Source: Kappaphycus alvarezii
Lineage: Eukaryota; Rhodophyta; Florideophyceae; Gigartinales; Solieriaceae
Reading direction: 5' to 3'
DNA length: 64,000 nt
Assembly: GCA_002205965.3 (NCBI GenBank)
Contig: NADL03000517.1
Coordinates: 1,736,001-1,800,000 of the forward strand
Shown here: piece by piece, positions 11,801 to 21,890 of the stretch
How the letters are laid out: each line of letters starts with the position of its first letter
Numbering within the stretch: the stretch's first letter is position 1
The notes under the pieces: generated by a model
What the model was told of the DNA's origin: nothing
The model's database searches: none
The model's input: the letters and a program-made list of their open reading frames with translations, nothing else
Program-made: the position numbers and the translations under genes

Positions 11801-13244
11801 AATCCTGGTATCGCGCGGCATACAGCGAACAAACTGATGCGTTGAGCTTTGAAGCTGAGCGCGTTCCGGTACATAATCGAACATGTTCCAGGAGATAAGA
11901 ACGTTTGGGCGGATCTGTTAACGAGATGGGCAGTATAGCTACAGAGTACCGTACTACACCCACATCACTACGAATCAATGCACTAATGGTGGCCCCAATC
12001 AACCCTACGCTGAAAGAAGAACTCGACTGGCCAACGGAGGCCGATATCAAGACATCGCAGATCCGACACGCAACAGAATCGCCTGCGTCACTATCAAAAG
12101 AAACAAGTCCTTGGAGACTCGCGTCCGGGAAATTATGGATCCCCGACTCCGACTATCACCTCCGTCTCCGAATCCTGGTTGCAGCGCACACTGGAAGAGG
12201 GGTCACAGAGCTTATGAACCAACACGCACCTCTATCTCCGAACTATTCTGGTGGAAGAAACTCAACGAGGACGTTCAGCAGTTTGTTGGATCCTGCCTTC
12301 ACTGCACCGCTACGGAGTCAGGTGCAGTGGTACCCAGGCCCCTCGGTCATGCATGCACGCCAGCACACCAAACGAAATGATACATTTTGACTTCTGTTTC
12401 ATGAGGAAAGGTGTGAAGGATCTTCTGTACGTTCTTATAGCTAAGGATGACCTCTCTGGATACGTATGGCTGAGAGCAACAGCGGAAGCCGATGCCGAAA
12501 CCACAGCAGCAGTACTCCTAGACTGGTTCGCAGCGTTCGGCGTACCAAAATGCTGGATATCGGACCAAGGTACCCACTTTAAGAATCAGCTTATCAAACG
12601 TATTGCGGATGCCCTGAAGGCTCGCCATCATTTTACCTTGCCGTACTGCCCGTGGAGCAACGGGTCGGTCGAAGTTGTGTGCTGCGAGCTGTTGCGAACA
12701 ACCAGGGCTATTCTTTCTGAGTTTCAACTTCCACAGAACGCTTGGCGATCCGTACTGCCCCTCATAAAGTCCGCGCTTAATAACCCACCAACACGCCGAC
12801 TGAACGGCAAATGCCCCTTGACCGTGTTTACCGGGATTCCGAGAGATTCGCCTCTGTCTGCAATTGTCAGAGGCAAACATGTCCACAATGTAGACAATAT
12901 CGCTACTGAACGACGAAAGGCAGTCAACGAGATCGAAAGGCTACAGAGTTATCTCTCAAAGCTCCACAGAGACTGCGCGGAACGTGCTAAGAAGCAAAGA
13001 AAATCCGCTGTTGATGCCCACAACTGTAAGACCGGAATACGTCCCGTGAATTTTGCCGAAGGGGATTTCGTCCTCCGCGGTGTCCTGCAAAAACACTCTG
13101 GATCCAAACTCAACCTCAAGTGGTTTGGTCCGTTTCGTATAACACCGAGACCACTACGTTTTCGAGGTACAAGATCTACTGTCTGGCAAAAAAGAATGGG
13201 TACACGGAAGGAGGCTAAAGTTTTTCAGCAACAAGTACTTCGAA

Positions 13245-13508
13245 GTGGCTGAGGAGGTTAAGGAACATTTGGCTTACCAAGCGAACGAAATCTTGACCAT
13301 AGAAGAGTTTAGGGACATTCGAAGGAACGCGAGCGTGCTACAGATACTGGTCAAATGGAAAGGATTCAGTGAAGGAGAGACAGAATGGGTGTCGTTCGAA
13401 TCCTTACAAATCGATGTGCCTGTTCTGCTGAAAGAATATATCGAAGAACTGCGCACTACAGGGACACCATGTCAACGACGAATCGCCCGTAACATCGACC
13501 TCGAATAA
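13245..13508 (+). other. Chromodomain of the gypsy element
   Basis: This segment, overlapping the end of the integrase frame, encodes ILTIEEFRDIRRNASVLQ followed by LVKWKGFSEGETEWVSFES and a helix-forming tail LLKEYIEEL. The V-K-W-K-G-F and E-x-E-W signature is that of chromodomains, which in chromoviruses bind histone marks and steer integration. In chromoviruses this domain sits at the integrase C-terminus, as here. Confidence 0.75.
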
Positions 13509-13536
13509 CCGAACTAGGCGTTCGCTCATTGGGGAC

Positions 13537-13873
13537 TGTTGATGCAACGAGCAATTCGGGTACACTGCCACAGGGTAGTGTGTCCAAATTAGGTAACCAG
13601 TGTTACCCAATCTAGCTTAGAACTGAATCAGTCTGATTCAGATAGGCTAAAGCGCGCGCAACCTACGCAGTCGTAGGTGGCTTGACAGCAGGTACCGCAC
13701 GATACGCGGAGCTTGAGCGCAGAATAAAACCCGACCTCCAGGGCAAAGCGGCCCGGAGGAAGGAGGCAGACTCTGACAGTCTTCTGAGGACTTTGTGCCT
13801 GTTGCTTCGCCTCACGGACAGAGAGTCCAGCCCGCGCGCCGCCGTCTCTCTCGCGCAGCGCAAACGACCAACA
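13537..13873 (+). repeat. Gypsy 3' LTR
   Basis: 337 bp, preceded by the purine run GGGGA and followed by the right target duplication CAGCC. Confidence 0.9.
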
Positions 13874-16092
13874 CAGCCTAAATATTCAAAAGTACGAAGA
13901 TAGTCTACCCGAGGCTTAGTACCAGAGAGAGCTTCATAGGAGGTCATGCTCTTTTCACGAGGACAAGTAAATAGATTTCTAATTTGTGCAACATGCACAA
14001 CGGCCTCTGCCCAAAACTTTTTCGAAAGATCCGAGTGTGCCAACATGGAGCGGGCGCACTCCATGATTGTGCGTTTAATTTTCTCCGCTAGTCCATTCAT
14101 ATTTGGGTAGTAACTAGGTGAAATACTTTGCTCAATGCCTGCCTCTCGGAGGTACTTTCTCGTAACACTGTACTCGCCTAACCCATCACTGCAAAGTTGC
14201 TTCACAGTGCAATCAAATTGGCGCTCTATCCATGCCCTAAAAAAATTGAAGTGATCCAGCGCTTCACTTTTGTTGGCTATGGGGACAGCAACTATGTGGC
14301 CGGAAAAATCATCAATAAATGTGACAAAGTACCGCGAGCCTGCAAACGATTCGACCGACATTGGTCCACACACATCGGAGTGAATAACATCTAGTACTAA
14401 TGCGTAGTGTCTATTTCGTTTGTTTCGCACGAATACAACTGGGACAGACTTCAACTGCATTCTGTTTGATATAAGATGTCATACCGGCGACCATGCCACT
14501 GTTCATGAGTCGCTTAATTGACAAGTCTTTCGTGCCACAGTGACAGTACCGCTTCTTTCCCCCCTGCCTTTGCAGTGTGACACACAGCTGGTTTTGCACA
14601 GGTCCCAGCCTCATTGCCCGCAACAGGAGTAGCATGCACTTAGTATAACCCATTCAAGCTTCTATCCTGAATTTGCATCGTACCATTCTTCAAGAAAAAA
14701 TGGCGACGGATGCCGATGTTAACAAGAAAGTTGTCCTCGCACAGAGCTGAACATGATATTAGATTGCTCTGCAAGTCTGGCACAAATAGCAAATCTTTCA
14801 ACGTCAAGGGTCTCTTATGTTCCTTCTTGTTACCTAAACGTGTGATGAAATGTACATTCCCTATATGTGTTGCGCTCAACAAGCGGCCATCCCCAAGGAC
14901 AATGCTCCGGAGAGGAATATCCCTGGCATTCGGAAGCCAAGTTAGCTGAGAGACCATGTGATCAGAAGCCCCCGAATCTAGCAAGAACGACTCCTCTGTG
15001 CCGCTGTTTCTAACGCCGTTCGCCATCATTGAATTTCCCTGATCGGCATCTCTTGAGATCAATGGATTAGAGCTGCAAACATCCATTGCGACCAAGTCAT
15101 CAGTTGGCTGTTTTATGCCCACAGCGGTGAGCAACATGGCTTGATTCAATACTCCATTACCGTTGTTTGTATTACCGTCATCATGGTTCGAGAGAGACTC
15201 TTTCCTCTCGTCCTCCCTTCTCTGGGGACAGTTTTTCTTCAGGTGACCTACTTTGTTACAATAGTACCATCTCCGCCTCTCGAGGCAGATGCTTTGATTC
15301 CGTACAAATCGTTTTCCTCTGCGTCCTCTGTACCCAACAGCAAGAGCCTGGCCATGATCCTGTCTTGAATGTCCACTCTTCTCAGTACTTTGCCCTATCT
15401 GACGCATAAGCTGATCTTCATATTCCTGAAAGAGAACTGAAGTGATGGTTTCCCAGTTTAACATGCCAGCTCTTGTTTACAACGACGCGATGATCGGACC
15501 GAAGGGGGAGTCCTTCTTGTCAGCAAAAGAAGCGAGCAGCATGGAAAACTGCAAATAAACAGCTACTTTACTCCCCATTGCCTCCAGGCGATTAAACGCC
15601 TGTTCGAAGGAATCAATGTAGTCCTACATAGACCACTTTGCATAGCTCATCGTATCCAGCTTCGTTTTCAGTTGTACTCTTGTTGCTGTGTTAGGATCTG
15701 CATAGCGATCTTGGAGTCGCCGCCACATAACAAAAGGGTTTTCTTTTGAACTCAAACGCAACAGAAGCGGCCGATCACCTAATCCCTGGATAATAACTGC
15801 GCGAACAGTTACGGCATACTTCCTCCCCTGCTCTAGTAGCCCTTCGCCGCCTAACAAATCTGAGCGCATCGTCCGGAGCACTGATTTTCCTTCCAACACA
15901 GCCTCGATCCGTGCTCACCACAAGTGAAAATACTCGGCCGGCTTACCATGGAACTTGCTTACCTTATCCTGTTCTATCTCAATAAACCAGAGGACCGACA
16001 CAACAGCAAAAGAAAATTTATCAGTAGACCTTCCACGGCATAGAAAACTTGTAGGACAAAATGAAAGAAAGGAACTCAGAGCTCATGATGCG

Positions 16093-16105
16093 CTAGGCCC
16101 ATAAC
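16093..16105 (-). other. Primer-binding site, half-tRNA-iMet type (outer copia)
   Basis: Directly inside the 5' LTR the minus strand reads GTTATGGGCCTAG. It is complementary to CTGGGCCCATAAC, the conserved anticodon arm of eukaryotic initiator tRNA-Met, with one wobble position. Drosophila copia is known to prime from this internal tRNA region. Confidence 0.7.
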
Positions 16106-16574
16106 CCTTTAATAGACAAAGGGGTTTCGAGCAGGTGGTTGCGATTATGGTCTGATTGAAGTGATAACCTCTTCACGTCAGTTCTCATCTTTACTCAGCT
16201 TAAGTACAAAATAGAGTAGTCCGACAAACCTAGCTAAACTCAGACTATTGTTCAACTTGGTGAGTTTGCCACGGACTGGTAGGAGACAATCTCAGCCATG
16301 AAGTCACCTCGGACAATCACGCATCACACAGTAACATCAAGTCAGAACCAGAAAGGCCCTAAGAACCTCACAGTTGGGATAAAAGCATGATCCTATGGGT
16401 AACGGGTGGAAGTGTGGACACGAAAACGGGATGTCCGGAAAAAACAAATCAACAGATTACGTAAGATCATTACAATCTTACGAGAAATGATCATAAACCA
16501 TGTGATGTCAGATAATTCACGTGGTTAACGAGAAGTCGCACACGTAATTGTACGTCACTCTAGAACGTGCATCA
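16106..16574 (-). repeat. Outer copia 5' LTR (uninterrupted)
   Basis: Complete 469-bp LTR. It provides the empty-site sequence that proves the nesting: here the CATGA at the insertion point is single and continuous with AGTCACC. Confidence 0.85.
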
Positions 16575-17699
16575 AAGTTTCCCGTTCTCTTTCTAAGTCT
16601 GGAAATAAATTCTTCTGGCTTTCTAAGGGCCACCTTTGCAGCTTTCTTTTGCTACTTATGGTACTTCTCAGCTTTTTCTGAAACTAAATGCTGCGCGGGG
16701 CCTTGACTTCGAGCAAAGAATACGTCCAGAGTGAAACATTCTGCTTCCATCTGCGCTACATGATGCACATTACCTTGATTGAATCTTACTGCCGTTGAAT
16801 AAATTATGGGGTCGCCTTCGGAAGATCAAATTTTTAAGCCGTCTCAGCTGTGTGTAGTATTTTATTTATATATGTAAATGCTGTGGAAGGTCCTTGGATA
16901 TTCTGAGTTGCTTCCTTGATTAATAAAAGGGTACTGTAATCACTGTTTCGTATTGAATTCTCAGCCTCGGGAGTTTTAGATTCGTTTTACATTCTTAGCC
17001 TTGGGACTTGCAGATTAGTTGATGTGGCACATCAAAATTCGACCAAAGTTACGCGCCTTATCAATATTTGTACGAAAACAGCGCGGTAGATCTTTGGCAC
17101 ATGGGAACGACATGTTTATTCAAAACCTCTCGTTGTACTCAGCACTTTCATTCTTTAAATTTTGTCTACAACACACGAGAGCTTGAAATTAATCTTACGG
17201 GTGTCCAATGCTCCTTTCGAGCCAAATGACTCCCGCAGTTCTCGACATCAAATCTTTAGTTTTTTTGTCTACATGTTTATCGCACGGATGTAAGATATGG
17301 AAGGTGTAAGAGGTTGCAACCACTGCTTCACTGTTGTTCTCTGAGAACTTTTCCAATCAAAAAATCACATCATCACTCACTTCATGATTCAGTTCGCACT
17401 AAACCATGAACTGACATAATCATTCAGTCTCAGTATCTTCATCCTAATCATGTCCAGGAACGCCTGCCAAACACCTCCTCCAGCGATACTGGACATCTAT
17501 CATACGCGCGCGCTTCAACCTGTACTTAGCCTGAACCCGAGCACGCTTGGCGCGTACATCATCGCCAATTATATAAAGCCTGTACTTGACCTTATGATAA
17601 AATACTTGGTAATCTGCACGCGATGGAGACCAGCTTACATGTTAGTTTGTCAAAGCAAAGCATCTTAGACAAGAACATGTACATATGCTCTCCCCACCA
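16575..17699. other. No gene recognised
   Basis: AT-rich stretch between the outer copia and the DDE_Tnp_4 remnant. The minus strand near 16590-16790 encodes a short basic, Lys-rich segment (QKKAAKVALRKP) that I cannot assign. No LTR, terminal inverted repeat or RNA gene was seen. Confidence 0.4.
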
Positions 17700-18590
17700 C
17701 TATTTAAATGCCATGATATTCCATAAACAGCACATTGTTCCAAAATATTTCTCCACTATAATTCTGTCAGACGCAATAAGCCGATTCTCGCGCTCTTCTT
17801 TCCGCATCAAAGTGTCGTTTCGAGGTTTTTTCTTCTTCGGGTGCACTTTACCAGTATACTCAAGGCCCCCTGATAATTCTCGCCACACAGCGCAGAGCGA
17901 TGATCGGAGTAGTTTTCTGAAACAATCCCCCATCAACCATCGCATCATCCTCCTCATATTTCCTAAGGGCAACATTATACCAGGCTCTCATGCGATGGTA
18001 AATATCAACATCCGATACTGACTACGGGAACATTGCACTGCATCCAACATCCAATACAATTGGCAAAACAGAAACTTCCACTTTGTACACATAATTTTTG
18101 TGCTTCCCACTGAAATAACGGCACATTTCTTCTAAATTTACCGATGGTCTGACTGCTGAAACATTATATCAGTTGCGTACCTTGCATATGGAAAATATTG
18201 AACCCTTTCCCATCTTCAATTACATCACGCATTGTGGTGTCAAGAAGAAAGCAATCAGAACAATAATCATACATTTTTTGTGCTATTTTCGAAATATAAG
18301 ACGTCATTGTTCTCTCAAATGTGGACCCCTTGATTCCAAACATTCGACCAAAAAAGTCCCACGCTCCGCTGTGTTTGACAAGAGCCCTCATTATAAACAG
18401 ACGGTCTTTTCCCATGTATGTGCTTCGCATCTCTCTCCCCACGTTGTAGAGTGGGTCAATCTTTGCAGCAAATGTGTTCCAAATAGTTTGAAATTGCAGG
18501 GCATTGGAGTTGGTCATGTCAATAATTCTTTTGAAACCTCCTGCTGAGTAGAAAGAATCAAATATCGGGCTGTCACTGTCATTTTCCTAA
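17700..18590 (-). pseudogene. DDE_Tnp_4 (Harbinger/IS5-like) transposase remnant
   Basis: Minus strand. An acidic N-terminus (ENDSDSPIFDSFY) leads into a helical DNA-binding region (WDFFGRMFGIKGSTFERTM, about 18500-18300), then the catalytic core appears in other frames: KHKNYVYKVEVSVLP with VSDVDIYHRMRAW around 18180-17980, and ENRLIASDRIIVEKYFG around 17780-17720. The last is the hallmark of the third catalytic segment in DDE_Tnp_4 transposases, where the E of VE is catalytic. The reading frame changes at least twice, and an in-frame TAG lies just upstream of the acidic N-terminus near 18588. The C-terminal end after IMAFK is missing or unrecognised. Similar proteins are common in algae and oomycetes. 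No convincing terminal inverted repeats or TWA target duplication were found. Confidence 0.65.
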
Positions 18591-19033
18591 TCAGAATCCG
18601 TGCAATCGGGGTCAGGGCTGAGATACTACACCTCTCCTGATCGTCCCGCACCTCTACCGGCTAATAGAGCCTCTGTGGACTGTGCGTCGGCAGCGCTAAA
18701 AGTGGCCACTTGTCGATAGAGGTAAATGGTGTGGTGAGCACTGCGATTGAGGAAGTGTTCTGGCTTCGGTAAATTTAGAAAATGTCAATCTGGGGGCCAT
18801 AATTCTAATTTATGGCCCTGGGAGTCAAGTGAAAACCTTAGTTTGGTTCTATAGATGGCACGACACAGACCAATTTAGTAGTTATCGGGACATTGCGAAA
18901 TTGACATTTTGATTTAATTTTGGCGCTGTCATTCTTATTTTACTGTGTTCTCCAGAATTTACCGCATTAAATACTAGGATGATTATTTTTAATAAAATTG
19001 GCAGTCTTTGAAAAATTGACTCGTATCCCACAG
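18591..19033. other. Intergenic, small inverted repeats
   Basis: No coding signal. Arms AAAATGTCAAT (18779-18789) and ATTGACATTTT (18900-18910) are inverted around about 110 bp, a possible miniature-element remnant, weakly supported. Confidence 0.3.
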
Positions 19034-19252
19034 GAATTTTAATATAGTACTACCTCTCATCACATCCCTTTAATAGTAGTTCGTCACAACCGTTTTGTGT
19101 AAATTCATTTGTTTGAGTCAGAGTCAAAATTATTAGCGTATCAATTCCTCTAGGAGACAATATTTTGTATCAAGCGATGGAAGCAGTACACGCTTCATCT
19201 TGGCAGTGAGTAGTAAATGAAGCTTGATTGTTTTTATCATTCCTCTCTTACA
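19034..19252 (+). repeat. Old gypsy 5' LTR
   Basis: About 219 bp. It shares blocks with 24735-24956: CATCACAACCGTTT variants, TTTGTATCAA, CGATGGAAGCAGTA, GAAGCTTGATTGTT, CTCTCTT. Confidence 0.7.
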
Positions 19253-20929
19253 TTTAGTAGCATCATATAAATTAAGGATCTTCCTGGAAAGAATGGCACC
19301 AGATACGCGAAGCCGAAGTGGCGATGACGAGCGGACTGTGGAACCAGCATATGTTTCGCAATTACAAGAGCAGTATAAAGAGCCTGAGGCTACTTTTCAA
19401 CAACAGGCTGGTCTCATGGAGACACTTTAAGCGCGGCTCCTGGGGGACCAAAACGTGTCCAATACTCAGGGAAGCGTTGGAGCAAACGAATTTAAAGCCC
19501 CTCGCGTTCCAATTTTTAAAGGATTTGTCGCTGACAGCAAGTCTGAACGAGTGAAGAGTGTTTTTTACTCAATCGAGAAGTATAGAATACTGTGTAATTA
19601 CTCATACGAAAAAATGGTTGCTTTGGCTAAATGCCAATCTACAAGACCGTACCGCATCCTGGATGCTTCTCCTAGAACGTAAAGTTCAGAAGCCAACGAG
19701 CCTTGCCGAGTTAAAAGCAGAAATTGGTCGGGAGTTTCTGCCAACAAACGAAAAGGCAGCTGCGCGTGTTCAGTAGATGGATATAAAGATCAAAGACTCT
19801 AGTGATTTTAGCGAGCATATTGCTGCTTTTGGGAATTTAGTTTCTATGTGTGGCACTTCAGTGAATGAGTCCTACATTTAATTCTTTAATGGTCTGCCTA
19901 ACACTTTGAAGGGGAGGTTTGCTGAATGTGTTACTGGCTCGCAGCCCGTATACCAAAGTGTCCGTGTGAGTATCCACGTGACTTACGACTATGCCAGGAC
20001 TGTAAAGCTTGCAATAAAGTTGAGTGAAAAGCTTCAGAAGCATACAGATGATTACAGAGAAAGACATGAAAACAAGAGGAACCACATGGCAAATAAGAAT
20101 CCCGATACAAAGAAGGAGTCTAAGCCTGTGTGGAAGGATGAAAACACGGTGTGTTGGGACCCTGCTAAGAAAGGGTAGAAAAATCTCTACAGGAAGCATG
20201 ATAGGTTCTTTTCTTGTAGTCTGAAGGGCTGGAGTGATCTCAACCATCTTCACCGTAAAGGTGGGAAGGAAAAAAAAATGCTAGGACAAAAACGAGTAGC
20301 GCCGCTCACAAGTGCTGTTTCTGGGAGTTTCATTGAGATTACTTACCTCTCTGTCCTGAATATAGCAGAGGATGAGAACCAAATGTACGAAGCCACCTTT
20401 GGTGGACATCAGGTTCGAGTGGTGGTTGATTCATTTGCCTCTAATTTTATGTCTTTTGGAGTTGCCAAGTAATTTGCCTTTAAGATTTAACACGTAAAAG
20501 GAGTTCACGTAGAACGTAGTGACAAGACTATCAAACAAATCGCTGGCAAATTTAATGCAGTGCTGATTATTAAGGGAAATTTATCGTCTGAGAATATCTT
20601 CCTTCTAGATATAGATAGCACTGAGAATCCGCCACTTGTTATTCTGGGATGTGCATGGCTAAAGAACCAGAACCCATATATTAATTGGAAGAGCAACGCC
20701 CTGCTCCTAAGGATACCAAATGGCTCAAAATTTATGGCCCCTCCTAGAACGCGTGTCGATGATAACCCTGCTACAACAGTGAAGAGGATGTCGTTTAAGA
20801 AATTGGGTAGGGTACTGAAGAAAGGAAACTGTGAGCTGTATATGCCACGAATTAATTGGTCTCTGTACCACTAACTAGAAAAGGTGAAAGTTGCTGATAA
20901 ATATAAGGATATATGTAGTGCAATGCGTT

Positions 20930-21890
20930 GAATCGAACGTTCTCTCCGTTAGTACCGATCTGCCAACAGTAAATAAAACGAAACGAAACGACGCAAAGAC
21001 ACACATGGCGTTCGAGCTCCCTCTTTCCCTTTAAACAATCTGCAGTGCAGTAGCTCAGAGAATCGCCTGAAGGCAAGTGAGGTTGTGGGGCAGAGCGAAG
21101 GGGGTGATAGAGCGGGAGTAGACTGCCCTTCGGCGGCTCGACGCGAATTCTCCCTAAAGGGCGCGGCAAAAGCCGAAGGTCACGTGAAAACACGAATCGT
21201 AACGGAACGATGCAGAAACTGCGAATCTCCAGTAGGAGTAGGAAAGTGTTACCAAAGACACTCGAGACGGTGGAAACCGATTTGTGTATAGACGCCGGGT
21301 TTGCGGAGGCGCCAAGAGGCAGACATACGTCGACCTGTGAAAAAGGAAAAGGATCTCGTAAGGTTAGTCGGCAAAGGAAAAAGGAATCTCGAAGGATGTT
21401 TGACCGAAACGAAAAGGGGAACACACTAGCAGATAAAAGATACAATACCCAGAAACGCCGCTGACGCGGGGAAGCCAGAGGACGAAAGCTGGGAGTCAGG
21501 TTTAGAGCCAACAACGGGGTACCTGTTTATCTAGGAGTTTCTAGATTCTGTAGCTATAAATAATAGGACTAGTACTACTACTCGCTACAAGTAAAGTCAG
21601 TGTCAGGTCCTCTAGCACATTAATTAATATCCGAAGTTAGAGACTAAATAAAATGACACTTGGCCCAATGGGCGGCGGTGAGTCGCAAAGATATTAGTCC
21701 CATCGTGGGGTCAGACTGGTCCCTCTATGGCAGTCCGCGGGTCCAGTCCGTCTGGCTTACGGCCCATTGCTTACAGAAGCTTCGCGTACAGTAACACTCA
21801 CCAAAATGTGTTCGAATTTTGATCACGGAAACGGCTCAAAGCCGGCGGTGAGCGGTAGCACGTTCTATAGTATTAAAACATACTCGCTGA
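20930..21890. mobile_element. Unclassified ~1 kb insert in the old gypsy element
   Basis: The gypsy coding similarity stops near 20930 and resumes near 21900. The stretch between is visibly richer in GC and has its own character: CCC/GGG-rich blocks, a TAAATAAAATG-ACACTTGGCCC junction near 21645-21665 that resembles an LTR/leader boundary, and no protein I can recognise. A 220-codon minus-strand open frame (20852-21514) is Arg/Ser-rich and looks accidental. A solo LTR with leader or a non-autonomous element are both possible. The boundaries are approximate. Confidence 0.4.

Larger units (their letters stand above)
8541..13873 (+). mobile_element. Ty3/gypsy element with chromodomain, young, broken
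   Basis: 5333-bp plus-strand element with 5-bp target duplications CAGCC (8536-8540 and 13874-13878), inserted in the integrase region of the outer copia. Parts: 5' LTR 8541-8877, gag (8885-9660), protease/RT region (about 9929-11035), RT catalytic region QWLDDFLMYA near 11040, RNase H with FTDASDSHWSA (about 11520-11700), integrase (12251-13252) with YVWLRATAEADAET, ISDQGTHFKN and PYCPWSNGSVE, then a chromodomain (13245-13508), and 3' LTR 13537-13873. RT precedes integrase, as in gypsy. The LTRs differ at about 5 of 337 positions, so the insertion is recent. The coding region has roughly half a dozen breaks. Confidence 0.9.
951..16574 (-). mobile_element. Outer Ty1/copia element, broken, hosting two other LTR elements
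   Basis: Minus-strand copia-order fossil, about 5.2 kb once its two insertions are discounted. Parts in element order: 5' LTR (16106-16574), primer-binding motif (16093-16105), gag (about 15624-15899), CCHC knuckle with retroviral-type protease motif DSGASDH (14640-15464), integrase (about 13880-14460, continuing beyond the inserted gypsy element to about 8019-8535), reverse transcriptase with YIDDIILIG (near 7414-7629), RNase H ending in ADILTKTLP (6475-6711), and a 3' LTR split by the inner copia. The two LTRs differ at about 34 of 469 aligned sites by hand count, so it is moderately old. It carries several coding breaks besides the two insertions. A clear target-site duplication was not found. 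Confidence 0.85.

Noticed and set aside
951-16574. Target-site duplication for the outer copia
   Set aside because: The flanks TATTT (946-950) and AAGTT (after 16574) do not match; no clean duplication could be claimed.
20852-21514. 220-codon minus-strand open frame in the gypsy insert
   Set aside because: Arg/Ser/Leu-rich, no domain, no homologous frame; probably a product of GC-rich sequence with few stops.
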